Positions 55,212 through 64,000 of a DNA stretch of 64,000 nucleotides are shown piece by piece. The stretch is from Pseudoalteromonas shioyasakiensis (GTDB lineage Bacteria; Pseudomonadota; Gammaproteobacteria; Enterobacterales; Alteromonadaceae), in the NCBI RefSeq assembly GCF_019134595.1, contig NZ_CP077770.1, positions 2,283,501 to 2,347,500 of the forward strand, read 5' to 3'. The notes beneath the pieces are model-generated. The model was not told the DNA's origin. It made no database searches and saw nothing but the letters and a program-made list of their open reading frames with translations. The number at the start of each line of letters is the position of its first letter. Within the stretch, counting starts at the first letter, position 1. The translations under genes and the position numbers were made by a program.

Positions 55212-57599
55212 CTAGTCCCTCAACGATGCGTTAAATTGTTCGGCCAGTGCGGCCACCACATTATCAACTACTTGATTGATATCTTTCTCTTCGAGCGTTC
55301 TATCAACCGCTTGCAGTGTTAGAGCAATCGCCAAACTCTTATAATTTGGCTCAATACCTTTGCCCTTATACACATCGAATAAGTTTAGGTCAACCAATTG
55401 ATTTCCGCCAACTTTTTCTATGACATTTAAAATATCGCCAGATTTTACGTGATCTTCCACTAAAATCGCGATATCACGGCGGTTTGACGGGAATTTCGAC
55501 ACTGCTACTGCTTCTGGTAATTTTCTTTTTTCTAGTGCAGACATTTCGATTTCAAACACAAATGCTGTGTTGTTGATATCTAGTGACTTTTGCACTTGTG
55601 GGTGCACGGCACCAAAGAAACCTACTTTTTTACCATCAACATAAATAACGGCTGATTGGCCTGGGTGTAAGCCATCAGACTGCTCTGCTTTTATCTCAAA
55701 ACGTGATGAATCATTGCTAATCGCTAAAAGTGCTTCAACATCACCTTTTAAGTCATAGAAATCAACGCTACGCTTTTCTTGAACCCAATGTTCACCGTGT
55801 GCAAGACCTGAGATTACACCACCAATGACAGCAACTTGGTTTACACCGTTTTCAGCATTTTCGTCACTTAAGAATTTTAAGCCGTGCTCAAATAAACGTA
55901 CACGTGGTTGCTGACGGTTTTGATTGTAAACTAATGACGCTAATAGACCCGGCATCAAGCTCACGCGCATTGCCGACATTTCAACCGAAATTGGGTGTGG
56001 CAATACAAGCGCATCACTTTGCGGGTGTAAAATTGCTTGTGCTTTTGGATCAACAAAGCTGTAAGTAATTGCTTCTTGATAACCACGAGTTACAAGCGTA
56101 TTGCGGAATTTAGTGACCGCAACATGCGACTCGTCATGGTTAGTCATTTTTAATTTAGCAGTTGGTGCAACGTTAGGAATGCTGTTATAGCCGTAAACAC
56201 GCGCAACTTCTTCAATTAAATCTTCTTCGATACGAATATCAAAGCGATAGCTAGGTACGTCAGCACTCCATACACCATCAACAATTTTCACGTCTAAACC
56301 TAAACGCGTTAGGATATCAGTTACTTTTGCATCATCAATGTGGTGGCCAATTACACGGTCTAAGCGCTCACGACGTAAACGCACTTCTGTTACTTTTGGT
56401 AATTTGTCAGTTGCTACTGCTTCAACAACAGGGCCTGCTTCACCGCCAACAATCTCAAGAAGTAATGCTGTTGCACGTTCCATCGCATCTTTTTGCAGTG
56501 CAAAATCGACACCACGCTCGTAACGGTGTGACGCATCAGTGTGCAGACCGTAGCTACGTGCTTGACCCGCAATAGCGACAGGGTTAAAGAACGCACTTTC
56601 TAATAAGATATCTGAAGTTTCTTCAGTTACACCTGATTTTTCACCACCAAAAATACCTGCAATAGCAAGCGCTTTGTTGTGATCAGCAATAACAAGCGTA
56701 GACTCGTTTAGTTTCGCTGTGTTGCCATCTAACAGAACTAACTCTTCACCCGCGTTTGCGCTACGTACTTTAATACCACCTTCAATCGCATTTAAATCAA
56801 ATGCGTGCATTGGGTGACCTAGCTCTAATAACACGTAGTTTGTTACATCAACAACAGGGTCAATTGAGCGAATACCACTGCGACGCAGCTTTTCTACCAT
56901 CCAAAGAGGTGTTTCTGCATCAAGGTTAATACCTTTGATTACACGACCTAAATAACGGGGACACGCTTCATCATTTACAAGCTCAATTGATACTTTGTCT
57001 TCAATCGTTGCAGCAACTGGTGCGATTTCAAGTGTATTAACATCAACACTGTTAAGTACGCCCACTTCACGCGCTAGACCTTTAATACCTAAACAATCAC
57101 CACGGTTTGGTGTTAAGTCAACATCAATGATGTTGTCGTCTAAGCTTAAGTATTCACGTAAATCAGTACCGATTGGTGCATCAGTTGGTAATTCCATGAT
57201 GCCATCGCCTTCTTCGCTGATACCTAACTCAACGAATGCGCATAGCATACCGTGTGAAGGTTGACCACGAAGTTTGGCTTTTTTGATTTTGAAGTCGCCT
57301 GGTAATACAGCACCAACAGTCGCAACAGCTACTTTTAAACCTTGACGACAGTTAGGTGCACCACACACGATATCAAGTAGCTCATCACCACCTACGTTTA
57401 CTTTAGTTACACGTAATTTGTCAGCATCAGGGTGTTGACCACACTCAACCACTTCACCAACTACAACGCCTGTGAACTCTGCTGCTGCAGGCTCAACACC
57501 GTCAACTTCAAGACCAGCCATTGATAACTGTTCCGAAAGAGCCTGTGTGTCGATTGCTGGGTTAACCCACTCTCTTAACCACTTTTCACTAAATTTCAT
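55212..57599 (-). CDS. pheT: Phenylalanyl-tRNA synthetase beta subunit
   Basis: 795 residues, normal length. EMAP-like tRNA-binding domain (about 40-150, [19 protein letters not shown]), B3/B4 editing region, B5 and catalytic-like core, and a C-terminal FDX-ACB domain (about 700-795, [17 protein letters not shown]). Forms the alpha2beta2 synthetase with PheS and edits mischarged Tyr-tRNA. Fifteen bases from pheS. Confidence 0.97.
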   Translation of the reverse strand: MKFSEKWLREWVNPAIDTQALSEQLSMAGLEVDGVEPAAAEFTGVVVGEVVECGQHPDADKLRVTKVNVGGDELLDIVCGAPNCRQGLKVAVATVGAVLPGDFKIKKAKLRGQPSHGMLCAFVELGISEEGDGIMELPTDAPIGTDLREYLSLDDNIIDVDLTPNRGDCLGIKGLAREVGVLNSVDVNTLEIAPVAATIEDKVSIELVNDEACPRYLGRVIKGINLDAETPLWMVEKLRRSGIRSIDPVVDVTNYVLLELGHPMHAFDLNAIEGGIKVRSANAGEELVLLDGNTAKLNESTLVIADHNKALAIAGIFGGEKSGVTEETSDILLESAFFNPVAIAGQARSYGLHTDASHRYERGVDFALQKDAMERATALLLEIVGGEAGPVVEAVATDKLPKVTEVRLRRERLDRVIGHHIDDAKVTDILTRLGLDVKIVDGVWSADVPSYRFDIRIEEDLIEEVARVYGYNSIPNVAPTAKLKMTNHDESHVAVTKFRNTLVTRGYQEAITYSFVDPKAQAILHPQSDALVLPHPISVEMSAMRVSLMPGLLASLVYNQNRQQPRVRLFEHGLKFLSDENAENGVNQVAVIGGVISGLAHGEHWVQEKRSVDFYDLKGDVEALLAISNDSSRFEIKAEQSDGLHPGQSAVIYVDGKKVGFFGAVHPQVQKSLDINNTAFVFEIEMSALEKRKLPEAVAVSKFPSNRRDIAILVEDHVKSGDILNVIEKVGGNQLVDLNLFDVYKGKGIEPNYKSLAIALTLQAVDRTLEEKDINQVVDNVVAALAEQFNASLRD

Positions 57600-57614
57600 T
57601 TTATATCTTCACTC

Positions 57615-58610
<996 letters not shown>

Positions 58611-58672
58611 TCACAGAAGGATTTTTGTAATAGCTAATGATAACTGAAAGCAAGGACTAGATTCTAGCCCTA

Positions 58673-59365
58673 CTAAAGCTTTAACGTTGATTTTATAAAA
58701 GGAATTGTTAATTTTCTTTGCGCAGCCATTGAGGCATGGTCAAGTTTGTCTAAAACGTCTAATAATGCACGCATATCGCGGCTTAATCGCGTTAATAAAA
58801 ATCGCGCGCATTCATCGGTCAGTTCTAGGCCGCGCATGTGAGCACGACGTACGAGGGCCTCTGCTTTATCATCATCACTCATTGAGCGAATTTGTAATGT
58901 TGTGCCCCACTTCAAACGCGATACTAAATCCGGTAAGTTAATATGCAGCATGTCAGGTAATAAATCAGCTGTGACCACAAGGTATTTGCCCGGCTCATTA
59001 AAGCGATTGAAAAAGTTAAATAACCCTTTTTCCCACGCATCGTTCCCTGCCACCAAGTGCACGTCATCGATGCATAACACATCAAGATTTTCGAGGCCTT
59101 CAAGCACCACAGGACCATAATCAATCACTTCACGCATTGAAAGTAACATGGTTGATAAACCGCGCTCTTGGGCGTGAATACAGGTCGCGTACAATAAGTG
59201 CGATTTACCTGAATCACCTAAACCGCATAAGTAGGTATATTGAAATTTATTACTGAGCTTTGTGAACGCATCTTTAAGGTGACTCACTTCAAGAGAGTTT
59301 TCGCCACCAAAATAAGAAGTAAATGTTTCATCATCAGGCAAAGTAACTGGCAATGCCATTTGCAT
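58673..59365 (-). CDS. hda: DnaA regulatory inactivator Hda
   Basis: 230 residues from ATG 59365, chosen because MQMALPVTLPDDETF aligns with the E. coli Hda start; the frame is open to a GTG at 59398 overlapping the upstream gene. AAA+ fold with Walker A-like GLGDSGKSHLLY, Walker B VLCIDDVHL and the C-terminal RKLTIPFIKSTLKL. Hda with the sliding clamp promotes DnaA-ATP hydrolysis after initiation; the MQMALPV start is compatible with a clamp-binding motif (QL[SP]LPL in E. coli). Close behind the DUF2066 gene. Confidence 0.92.
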   Translation of the reverse strand: MQMALPVTLPDDETFTSYFGGENSLEVSHLKDAFTKLSNKFQYTYLCGLGDSGKSHLLYATCIHAQERGLSTMLLSMREVIDYGPVVLEGLENLDVLCIDDVHLVAGNDAWEKGLFNFFNRFNEPGKYLVVTADLLPDMLHINLPDLVSRLKWGTTLQIRSMSDDDKAEALVRRAHMRGLELTDECARFLLTRLSRDMRALLDVLDKLDHASMAAQRKLTIPFIKSTLKL

Positions 59366-59382
59366 TGGTTCTAGCACTGCGA

Positions 59383-60438
59383 TTAAAGCCCCTGCCACTG
59401 ATATTCAAGTTCGTCGCTATCGACCACTTGATAAAAATCACGCGGGTCTTGATAGGCTTTAAAGGCACTATCAAGTTCTAACGCTTTTCTAAAGTCGTTC
59501 ATGCTGCCAGTATGATTAACTATAAATTGTACGGTATCAGGCGTACGTACAGATATCACAGCGCGAGTAACAACACTTAAGCTTTCTAAACGGCGTTTAG
59601 CAAATTCAATATCAACAAAGTTATTGATACCTTTAAGATAGAAAGTAGCTGTAGCAAGTTGGCCAATCATCGTTGGATCAATGGCATATTCTGCTGCTAA
59701 GCCACCCGCTAAACTGTCAATCATATCTGCAACAATTTGCTGCTTATCACCCATCAAACGATTGGTATCGAATAATTCCGCATTAGTAAAACGCCAATCA
59801 AGGATCCAAGTTTCTGAATCAGCTTGTTGATACATTCTTGCAGTAATACTGCGCTCTGCACTATAACGGCTTGAAGCTCGCTCTACAGGCTCAGAGAAAT
59901 TACCCCACACTTCTGGGATACCAACAATGGCGCGGTCTTGTAAATCTAGTAATGGCACAACCACAGGTAAACCACGGCGACCTGCTTTGTCGTATATAAG
60001 CTGTTCGAGCTGCGGGTAAGACTCTTGGGTAACCAGTTCACGGCGCCAGTTATCTTCAATACCTAACCAGATAGCCACTAAAGGACGACGTGTCCCCCAT
60101 AATGGCAGACCAAGATCTTTGATTAATGCATTAATCTTATTTGCTTCAAACTTAACAACCAGATTTAAACTGCCATCTGCTTTTTCGTCATATTCAAATT
60201 TGAGCATGTAATCTGAAATGTCGCGAGTGCGCTGCTTCGCAACAGGGTTTTGATCTGCGCTTGTGTCACCACTCACTTTCACTAGCACATTTAGCAGTGC
60301 TTCACGGCTTGCTGCCAAACGCGCATCACGTGATTTGTCTGCAACTTTAAGGGTATCTTGATATAAATTAGTCACCTCAGCAGCAAAGGTTGAAGCACTC
60401 GAAAAAAATAATAATAAACAAATAAGTAATCTAGACAC
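59383..60438 (-). CDS. DUF2066 exported protein
   Basis: 351 residues with a signal peptide (1-20, ASTFAAE). The mature protein matches DUF2066 with the early NVLVKVSGDTSADQNP segment and the DYMLKFEYDE region. The family often precedes hda in Alteromonadales and related groups. Function unknown, probably periplasmic. It ends ahead of the hda start and is likely cotranscribed with it. Confidence 0.88.
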   Translation of the reverse strand: MSRLLICLLLFFSSASTFAAEVTNLYQDTLKVADKSRDARLAASREALLNVLVKVSGDTSADQNPVAKQRTRDISDYMLKFEYDEKADGSLNLVVKFEANKINALIKDLGLPLWGTRRPLVAIWLGIEDNWRRELVTQESYPQLEQLIYDKAGRRGLPVVVPLLDLQDRAIVGIPEVWGNFSEPVERASSRYSAERSITARMYQQADSETWILDWRFTNAELFDTNRLMGDKQQIVADMIDSLAGGLAAEYAIDPTMIGQLATATFYLKGINNFVDIEFAKRRLESLSVVTRAVISVRTPDTVQFIVNHTGSMNDFRKALELDSAFKAYQDPRDFYQVVDSDELEYQWQGL

Positions 60439-60701
60439 AGGCCATTAGTTCTTGCTTTTAAACTGATTTGATCCTAAATCAAAGCCATAAACAAAGCAAA
60501 GTTAATTTAATGAACGGTAGCTGAGCGAGTTCGTGAGTTACGAGAGTAAAGTTAGCAAGAGTAAAGTTTGCAAGTCTGGCGTAGGTTGGGTAGAGCGAAG
60601 CGAAACCCAACACAGAGCTATCAGCTTTCAGCTTTCAGCCGTCAGCGTTCAGCCGCGCGGTGTGTGTGTTTGGTGCTACGTATCCCTTTGCCGGAGGTCT
60701 A
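60439..60701. other. Intergenic mosaic of small repeats, left of the array
   Basis: No gene. It holds two GAGTAAAGTT-x-GCAA units (60539-60570), a palindrome-flanked module GTTGGGT...ACCCAAC (60586-60612), and a heptamer-like run AGCTATC AGCTTTC AGCTTTC AGCCGTC AGCGTTC (about 60617-60651). Reverse-complement versions of the three modules recur at 62483-62633. Promoters of the DUF2066 operon must lie here. Confidence 0.6.
60586..60612 (+). repeat. Intergenic palindrome-flanked repeat, copy 1
   Basis: 27 bases: GTTGGGTAGAGCGAAGCGAA followed by ACCCAAC. Copy 2, in the opposite orientation and differing by one base, is at 62519-62545. Confidence 0.8.
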
Positions 60702-60764
60702 GGTTCTAGGTTCTAGGTTCTAGGTTCTAGGTTCTAGGTTCTAGGTTCTAGGTTCTAGGTTCTA
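60702..60764 (+). repeat. Heptanucleotide array (GGTTCTA)9, left of the IS element
   Basis: Nine perfect head-to-tail copies, preceded by a six-base degenerate copy GGTCTA. The last TA is the left copy of the IS target. Confidence 0.97.
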
Positions 60765-60787
60765 GTACTTCATCACACAAGTTCTGA

Positions 60788-61903
60788 CTAGTTGAGGGCA
60801 CCATAGGCCCTCTGAAGTTTTTCACGAGCTAATTCAACATTAAACATCCAGTTTATACTTGTTCTTTCTTTATTCCTGCTCCATTCCCAGGCCGCGAGTT
60901 CTGTCTTTAGTTCTTCCATACTTGCTATACGTCTATCTAAACATTGCTTATTCATATTACCAATTTCTATCTCGACCATATTCAACCAACTCGCGTGTTT
61001 TGGTGTGTAATGTAATTCTAGTTTATTTAAAATCCGGCGTGCTTCCTGTGGAGAAAATGCTTTATATAACGCTCCTTCTGTATGAGTTGATAAGTTATCT
61101 AACACAACTTTTATTTTGTTCGCATGTGGATAATGAAGATCAACTAAATCCCTCATACAATTAGCAAAGTCAATTTTCGTCTTTCTTTCTGTTGCTTTAA
61201 CATGCCGCCACCCTCGATGGCGATCGAAGAATACAAATAAGTTGGCCACACCTACACGTTTATATTCATAATCTAACCGCTTAGTCTGCCCCTGCTTCAT
61301 TGGTTGTGCCGGTCGAGTATCATCTACAAGTTGTTTCATCGCCTCATCAAAGTTGATTATGGGGCTTAACTCGTCTGCTGCCTCAGCATACAACTCGAGC
61401 ACATGTTCCATCCGCGCGATATATTCGGCATCCATTGTCGCCACACACCACATCTTTTTTTGCCATGGTTTTAGTGCATTCTCTTTAAGACGCCTCCGTA
61501 TTGTTTCATACGAGATACTATTTAAATCTGTTAGTGTAACTAATCGCTCTCCAAGTAAAGATAATGTCCATCTAGCGTGACCTGTTGGTGGCTTAGTACA
61601 AGCTGTGGCGATTAAGGTTGCTTCATCTTTCGCAGAAGTTTTTCTCATTGCACCACTTCGTGCACCTTCATTCAAAGCTGCCGCTAGATTTTCTTCAACA
61701 AACTGGCGTTTGACTCGAAATACGGTAGAAGAGCTCACTTGAACTGCTTCACATATTTGCTCTGTTGTATATCTACAACGGTCAGCTTTTAATAAAATAG
61801 CAGCACGCTTGTACTTTCGAACATTGACCATGCCTTTTTTGCAATAGTCTATTAATTCTTGTTTTTCTTCTTCCGATAATTCAACAATATACTTTCGGTT
61901 CAT
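60788..61903 (-). CDS. IS630 family transposase
   Basis: 371 residues, intact. An N-terminal helix-turn-helix (ICEAVQVSSSTVFRVKRQF) and a second winged helix precede the DDE domain: Asp186 (IINFDEAMKQL), Asp269 (VVLDNLSTH) and Glu311 (HASWLNMVEIEIG). The order D...D...E and the HASWLN motif are typical of IS630/Tc1-like enzymes that use TA targets. No frameshift, so the copy may be active. Divergent from the small LexA-like gene with 59 bases between the starts. Confidence 0.93.
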   Translation of the reverse strand: MNRKYIVELSEEEKQELIDYCKKGMVNVRKYKRAAILLKADRCRYTTEQICEAVQVSSSTVFRVKRQFVEENLAAALNEGARSGAMRKTSAKDEATLIATACTKPPTGHARWTLSLLGERLVTLTDLNSISYETIRRRLKENALKPWQKKMWCVATMDAEYIARMEHVLELYAEAADELSPIINFDEAMKQLVDDTRPAQPMKQGQTKRLDYEYKRVGVANLFVFFDRHRGWRHVKATERKTKIDFANCMRDLVDLHYPHANKIKVVLDNLSTHTEGALYKAFSPQEARRILNKLELHYTPKHASWLNMVEIEIGNMNKQCLDRRIASMEELKTELAAWEWSRNKERTSINWMFNVELAREKLQRAYGALN

Positions 61904-61962
61904 AACAATATTAAGTAAGTTTATATGAGTTAAAGGATCGTTGATTAGGGTAAAAGTTCATT

Positions 61963-62214
61963 ATGAATAAAGAAGAGTCGCCACTGTTTACAGCAAAGCA
62001 AGGTCAGTATTTAGCATTTATTTATTACTACACAAAAGTGAATGGGATTGCGCCTGCTGAAAGTGATTTTGAGCGCTACTTTGGAACCGCATCTTCAAGT
62101 GTTCATTCAATGATTTCAGTTCTTAAAAAGAAGAAATTTATAACATCAGTTACTGGAAAAAGCAGGAGTATTGAATTATTGATTGAAAAAGATCAGTTAC
62201 CTGAATTTAAGTAG
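61963..62214 (+). CDS. Small LexA-like winged-helix protein in the IS element
   Basis: 83 residues resembling the N-terminal DNA-binding domain of LexA without the protease: FTAKQGQYLAFIYYYTKVNG, then PAESDFERYF and SSVHSMISVLKKK as the recognition region. It lies inside the terminal repeats, 33 bases from the right end, so it is part of the element. It may regulate the divergent transposase promoter; this is inference from position. Confidence 0.8.
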   Translation: MNKEESPLFTAKQGQYLAFIYYYTKVNGIAPAESDFERYFGTASSSVHSMISVLKKKKFITSVTGKSRSIELLIEKDQLPEFK

Positions 62215-62249
62215 GGGCAACTGATCAAAATATATGTGAAAGAGTACTA

Positions 62250-62354
62250 GGTTCTAGGTTCTAGGTTCTAGGTTCTAGGTTCTAGGTTCTAGGTTCTAGG
62301 TTCTAGGTTCTAGGTTCTAGGTTCTAGGTTCTAGGTTCTAGGTTCTAGGTTCTA
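62250..62354 (+). repeat. Heptanucleotide array (GGTTCTA)15, right of the IS element
   Basis: Fifteen perfect copies, same strand and phase as the nine copies to the left of the element. Confidence 0.97.
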
Positions 62355-62367
62355 GGCAAAGTGTACT

Positions 62368-62433
62368 TGTAGGAATGGCTTTAGCCATGAATATATTTTT
62401 TGGTCTAGATTCGGCACTGAAGTGCCTCCTACG
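62368..62433. repeat. 66-base palindromic intergenic element (REP/MITE-like)
   Basis: Outer ends TGTAGGA and TCCTACG are near-complementary; inside are two small hairpins, GGCTTTAGCC and GGCACTGAAGTGCC. The layout is that of a paired REP or small MITE. Confidence 0.6.
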
Positions 62434-62518
62434 GGGTTTGTTGCTGAGGGAGGCACTGTGATAAACAACCCCTCAGTTCAACTTTACTCTTGCAAACTAG
62501 AAACTCGCTAACTCATGT

Positions 62519-62545
62519 TGGGTTTCGCTCCGCTCTACCCAACCA
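62519..62545 (-). repeat. Intergenic palindrome-flanked repeat, copy 2
   Basis: GTTGGGTTTCGCTCCGCTCT followed by ACCCAAC, the reverse complement of the 60586-60612 copy with one difference. Confidence 0.8.
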
Positions 62546-62643
62546 GGAGAATGAACAGGGTGAATGCTGAGGATGACTCTGTACCAAACAACCCCACAGT
62601 TCAGCTGACGTCTGACGGCTGAAAGCTAACAGCTCCCAGACGC

Positions 62644-62674
62644 AAAAAAGCCCGACTCTTTCGAATCGGGCTTT
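62644..62674 (-). terminator. rRNA operon terminator
   Basis: AAAGCCCGA / TCGGGCTTT around a 10-base loop; read leftward a run of six T's follows. It lies about 10 bases beyond the 5S end. Confidence 0.93.
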
Positions 62675-62683
62675 CTTTAATTT

Positions 62684-62803
62684 GGAGCCTGGCGATGACC
62701 TACTTTCACATAGCAGCTGCTACACTATCATCGGCGCTGTTTCGTTTCACTACTGAGTTCGGCATGGGGTCAGGTGGGTCCAAAACGCTATTGTCACCAA
62801 GCA
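62684..62803 (-). rRNA. rrf: 5S ribosomal RNA
   Basis: Read leftward: GCTTGGTGACAATAGCG at the 5' end, the invariant CCCACCTGACCCCATGCC and CCGAACTCAG blocks, and CGCCAGGC at the 3' end that pairs with the 5' end. About 120 bases. Confidence 0.95.
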
Positions 62804-62926
62804 AATTTGGTTCGTTAATCGCTCTAGCAATTAACTAAAATTTGGAATTCTGATATCAAGTAAATGTCTACTTTAGTAACTTAACTTCTGTCTGTTACGC
62901 TGTCATAAAACGCGTTTGGCGTTGTA
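62804..62926 (-). other. 23S-5S internal spacer
   Basis: About 120 bases, AT-rich, with no tRNA. AACGCGTTT-type inverted bases near 62910-62925 probably belong to the processing stem. Confidence 0.7.

Positions 62927-64000
<1,074 letters not shown>

Larger units (their letters stand above)
60765..62247 (-). mobile_element. IS630-family insertion sequence, 1483 bp, in a heptamer array
   Basis: The ends are imperfect inverted repeats: GTACTTCATCACACAAGTTC at the left and, reading inward from the right, GTACTCTTTCACATATATTT; about 21 of 30 bases match. TA dinucleotides flank both ends (60763-60764, 62248-62249), as expected for IS630 insertion at TA. The flanking heptamers are in one register, so removing the element and one TA restores an unbroken (GGTTCTA)24. 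It holds the transposase and a divergent LexA-like gene. Confidence 0.88.
62355..62643. other. Intergenic mosaic of small repeats, right of the array
   Basis: No gene. It contains the 66-base palindromic element, a TTTACTCTTGCAAACT module, the second GTTGGGT-type repeat (62519-62545) and a CTGACGTCTGACGGCTGAAAG heptamer-like run (62603 on), each an inverted relative of a module left of the IS. Confidence 0.6.

Noticed and set aside
58622..58672. Terminator between hda and pheS
   Set aside because: A short imperfect hairpin (GGACTAGA/TCTAGCC) is present, but it has a mismatch and no T tract.
61353..61580. Plus-strand open frame in the IS
   Set aside because: Shadow of the intact minus-strand transposase; no ribosome site.
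60439..62640. One long inverted repeat or composite transposon flanking the IS
   Set aside because: The modules on the right are inverted but in the same order as on the left, and the true IS ends with TA duplications are inside.
62804..62926. tRNA gene in the 23S-5S spacer
   Set aside because: No cloverleaf or T-loop GTTCRA arrangement could be formed.

Overview
The window looks like a chromosomal segment of a marine gammaproteobacterium of the order Alteromonadales, most likely Pseudoalteromonas or a close relative. This rests on the moderately low GC, the family set (DUF2999, DUF2066, DUF2989, DUF1439 and YeaC proteins, TonB-dependent receptor, AGCS and NSS sodium symporters, long-form GAPDH) and the gene orders trpH-yciO-scpA / trpEGDCFBA and pheS-pheT-ihfA. 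The genus is an inference from memory of families; no search was run.

Layout. 0-6.4 kb: end of a DUF2999 gene, a quinone oxidoreductase, a small exported protein, isocitrate dehydrogenase kinase/phosphatase (aceK), a LysR regulator, a Cys-rich unknown and isocitrate dehydrogenase (icd), the substrate of AceK. 6.4-15.4 kb: a 7TM hybrid histidine kinase, a TonB-dependent receptor and a three-gene cluster (FAD oxidoreductase, acetoacetate-decarboxylase-like protein, alpha/beta hydrolase) that looks like an uncharacterised uptake/metabolism locus. 15.4-22 kb: small proteins, a solute-binding protein, the YceI/cytochrome b561 pair, then an accessory stretch (heptamer arrays, acyltransferase, GNAT, unknowns). 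22-31.5 kb: scpA, yciO and trpH run leftward; rightward is the complete trp operon, preceded by two complete leader-peptide attenuators in tandem.

31.5-45 kb: PfpI-like amidotransferase, HU, yciB, CPBP protein, NSS transporter, YciI, a PepSY/response-regulator/histidine-kinase/LprI-like operon, AI-2E-type permease, PilZ-like protein, M14 peptidase, STAS-like protein, then ccoG and a PAS-sigma54 activator. The last two appear linked by a sigma54 promoter, two upstream palindromes and a third copy of the palindrome over the activator's own promoter. 45-60.4 kb: DUF1439 lipoprotein, DUF349 coiled-coil protein, yeaC, zinc-ribbon membrane protein, AGCS symporter, M14 carboxypeptidase, GAPDH, DUF2989 lipoprotein, ihfA-pheT-pheS, hda and a DUF2066 protein.

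60.4-64 kb: a repeat-rich junction. An IS630-family element with imperfect terminal inverted repeats, carrying a transposase and a small LexA-like winged-helix gene, has inserted at a TA inside a (GGTTCTA)n array. Beyond it lie palindromic intergenic repeats and the 3' end of an rRNA operon on the minus strand (terminator, 5S, 3' third of 23S), which runs off the window. I saw no tRNA genes and no CRISPR.
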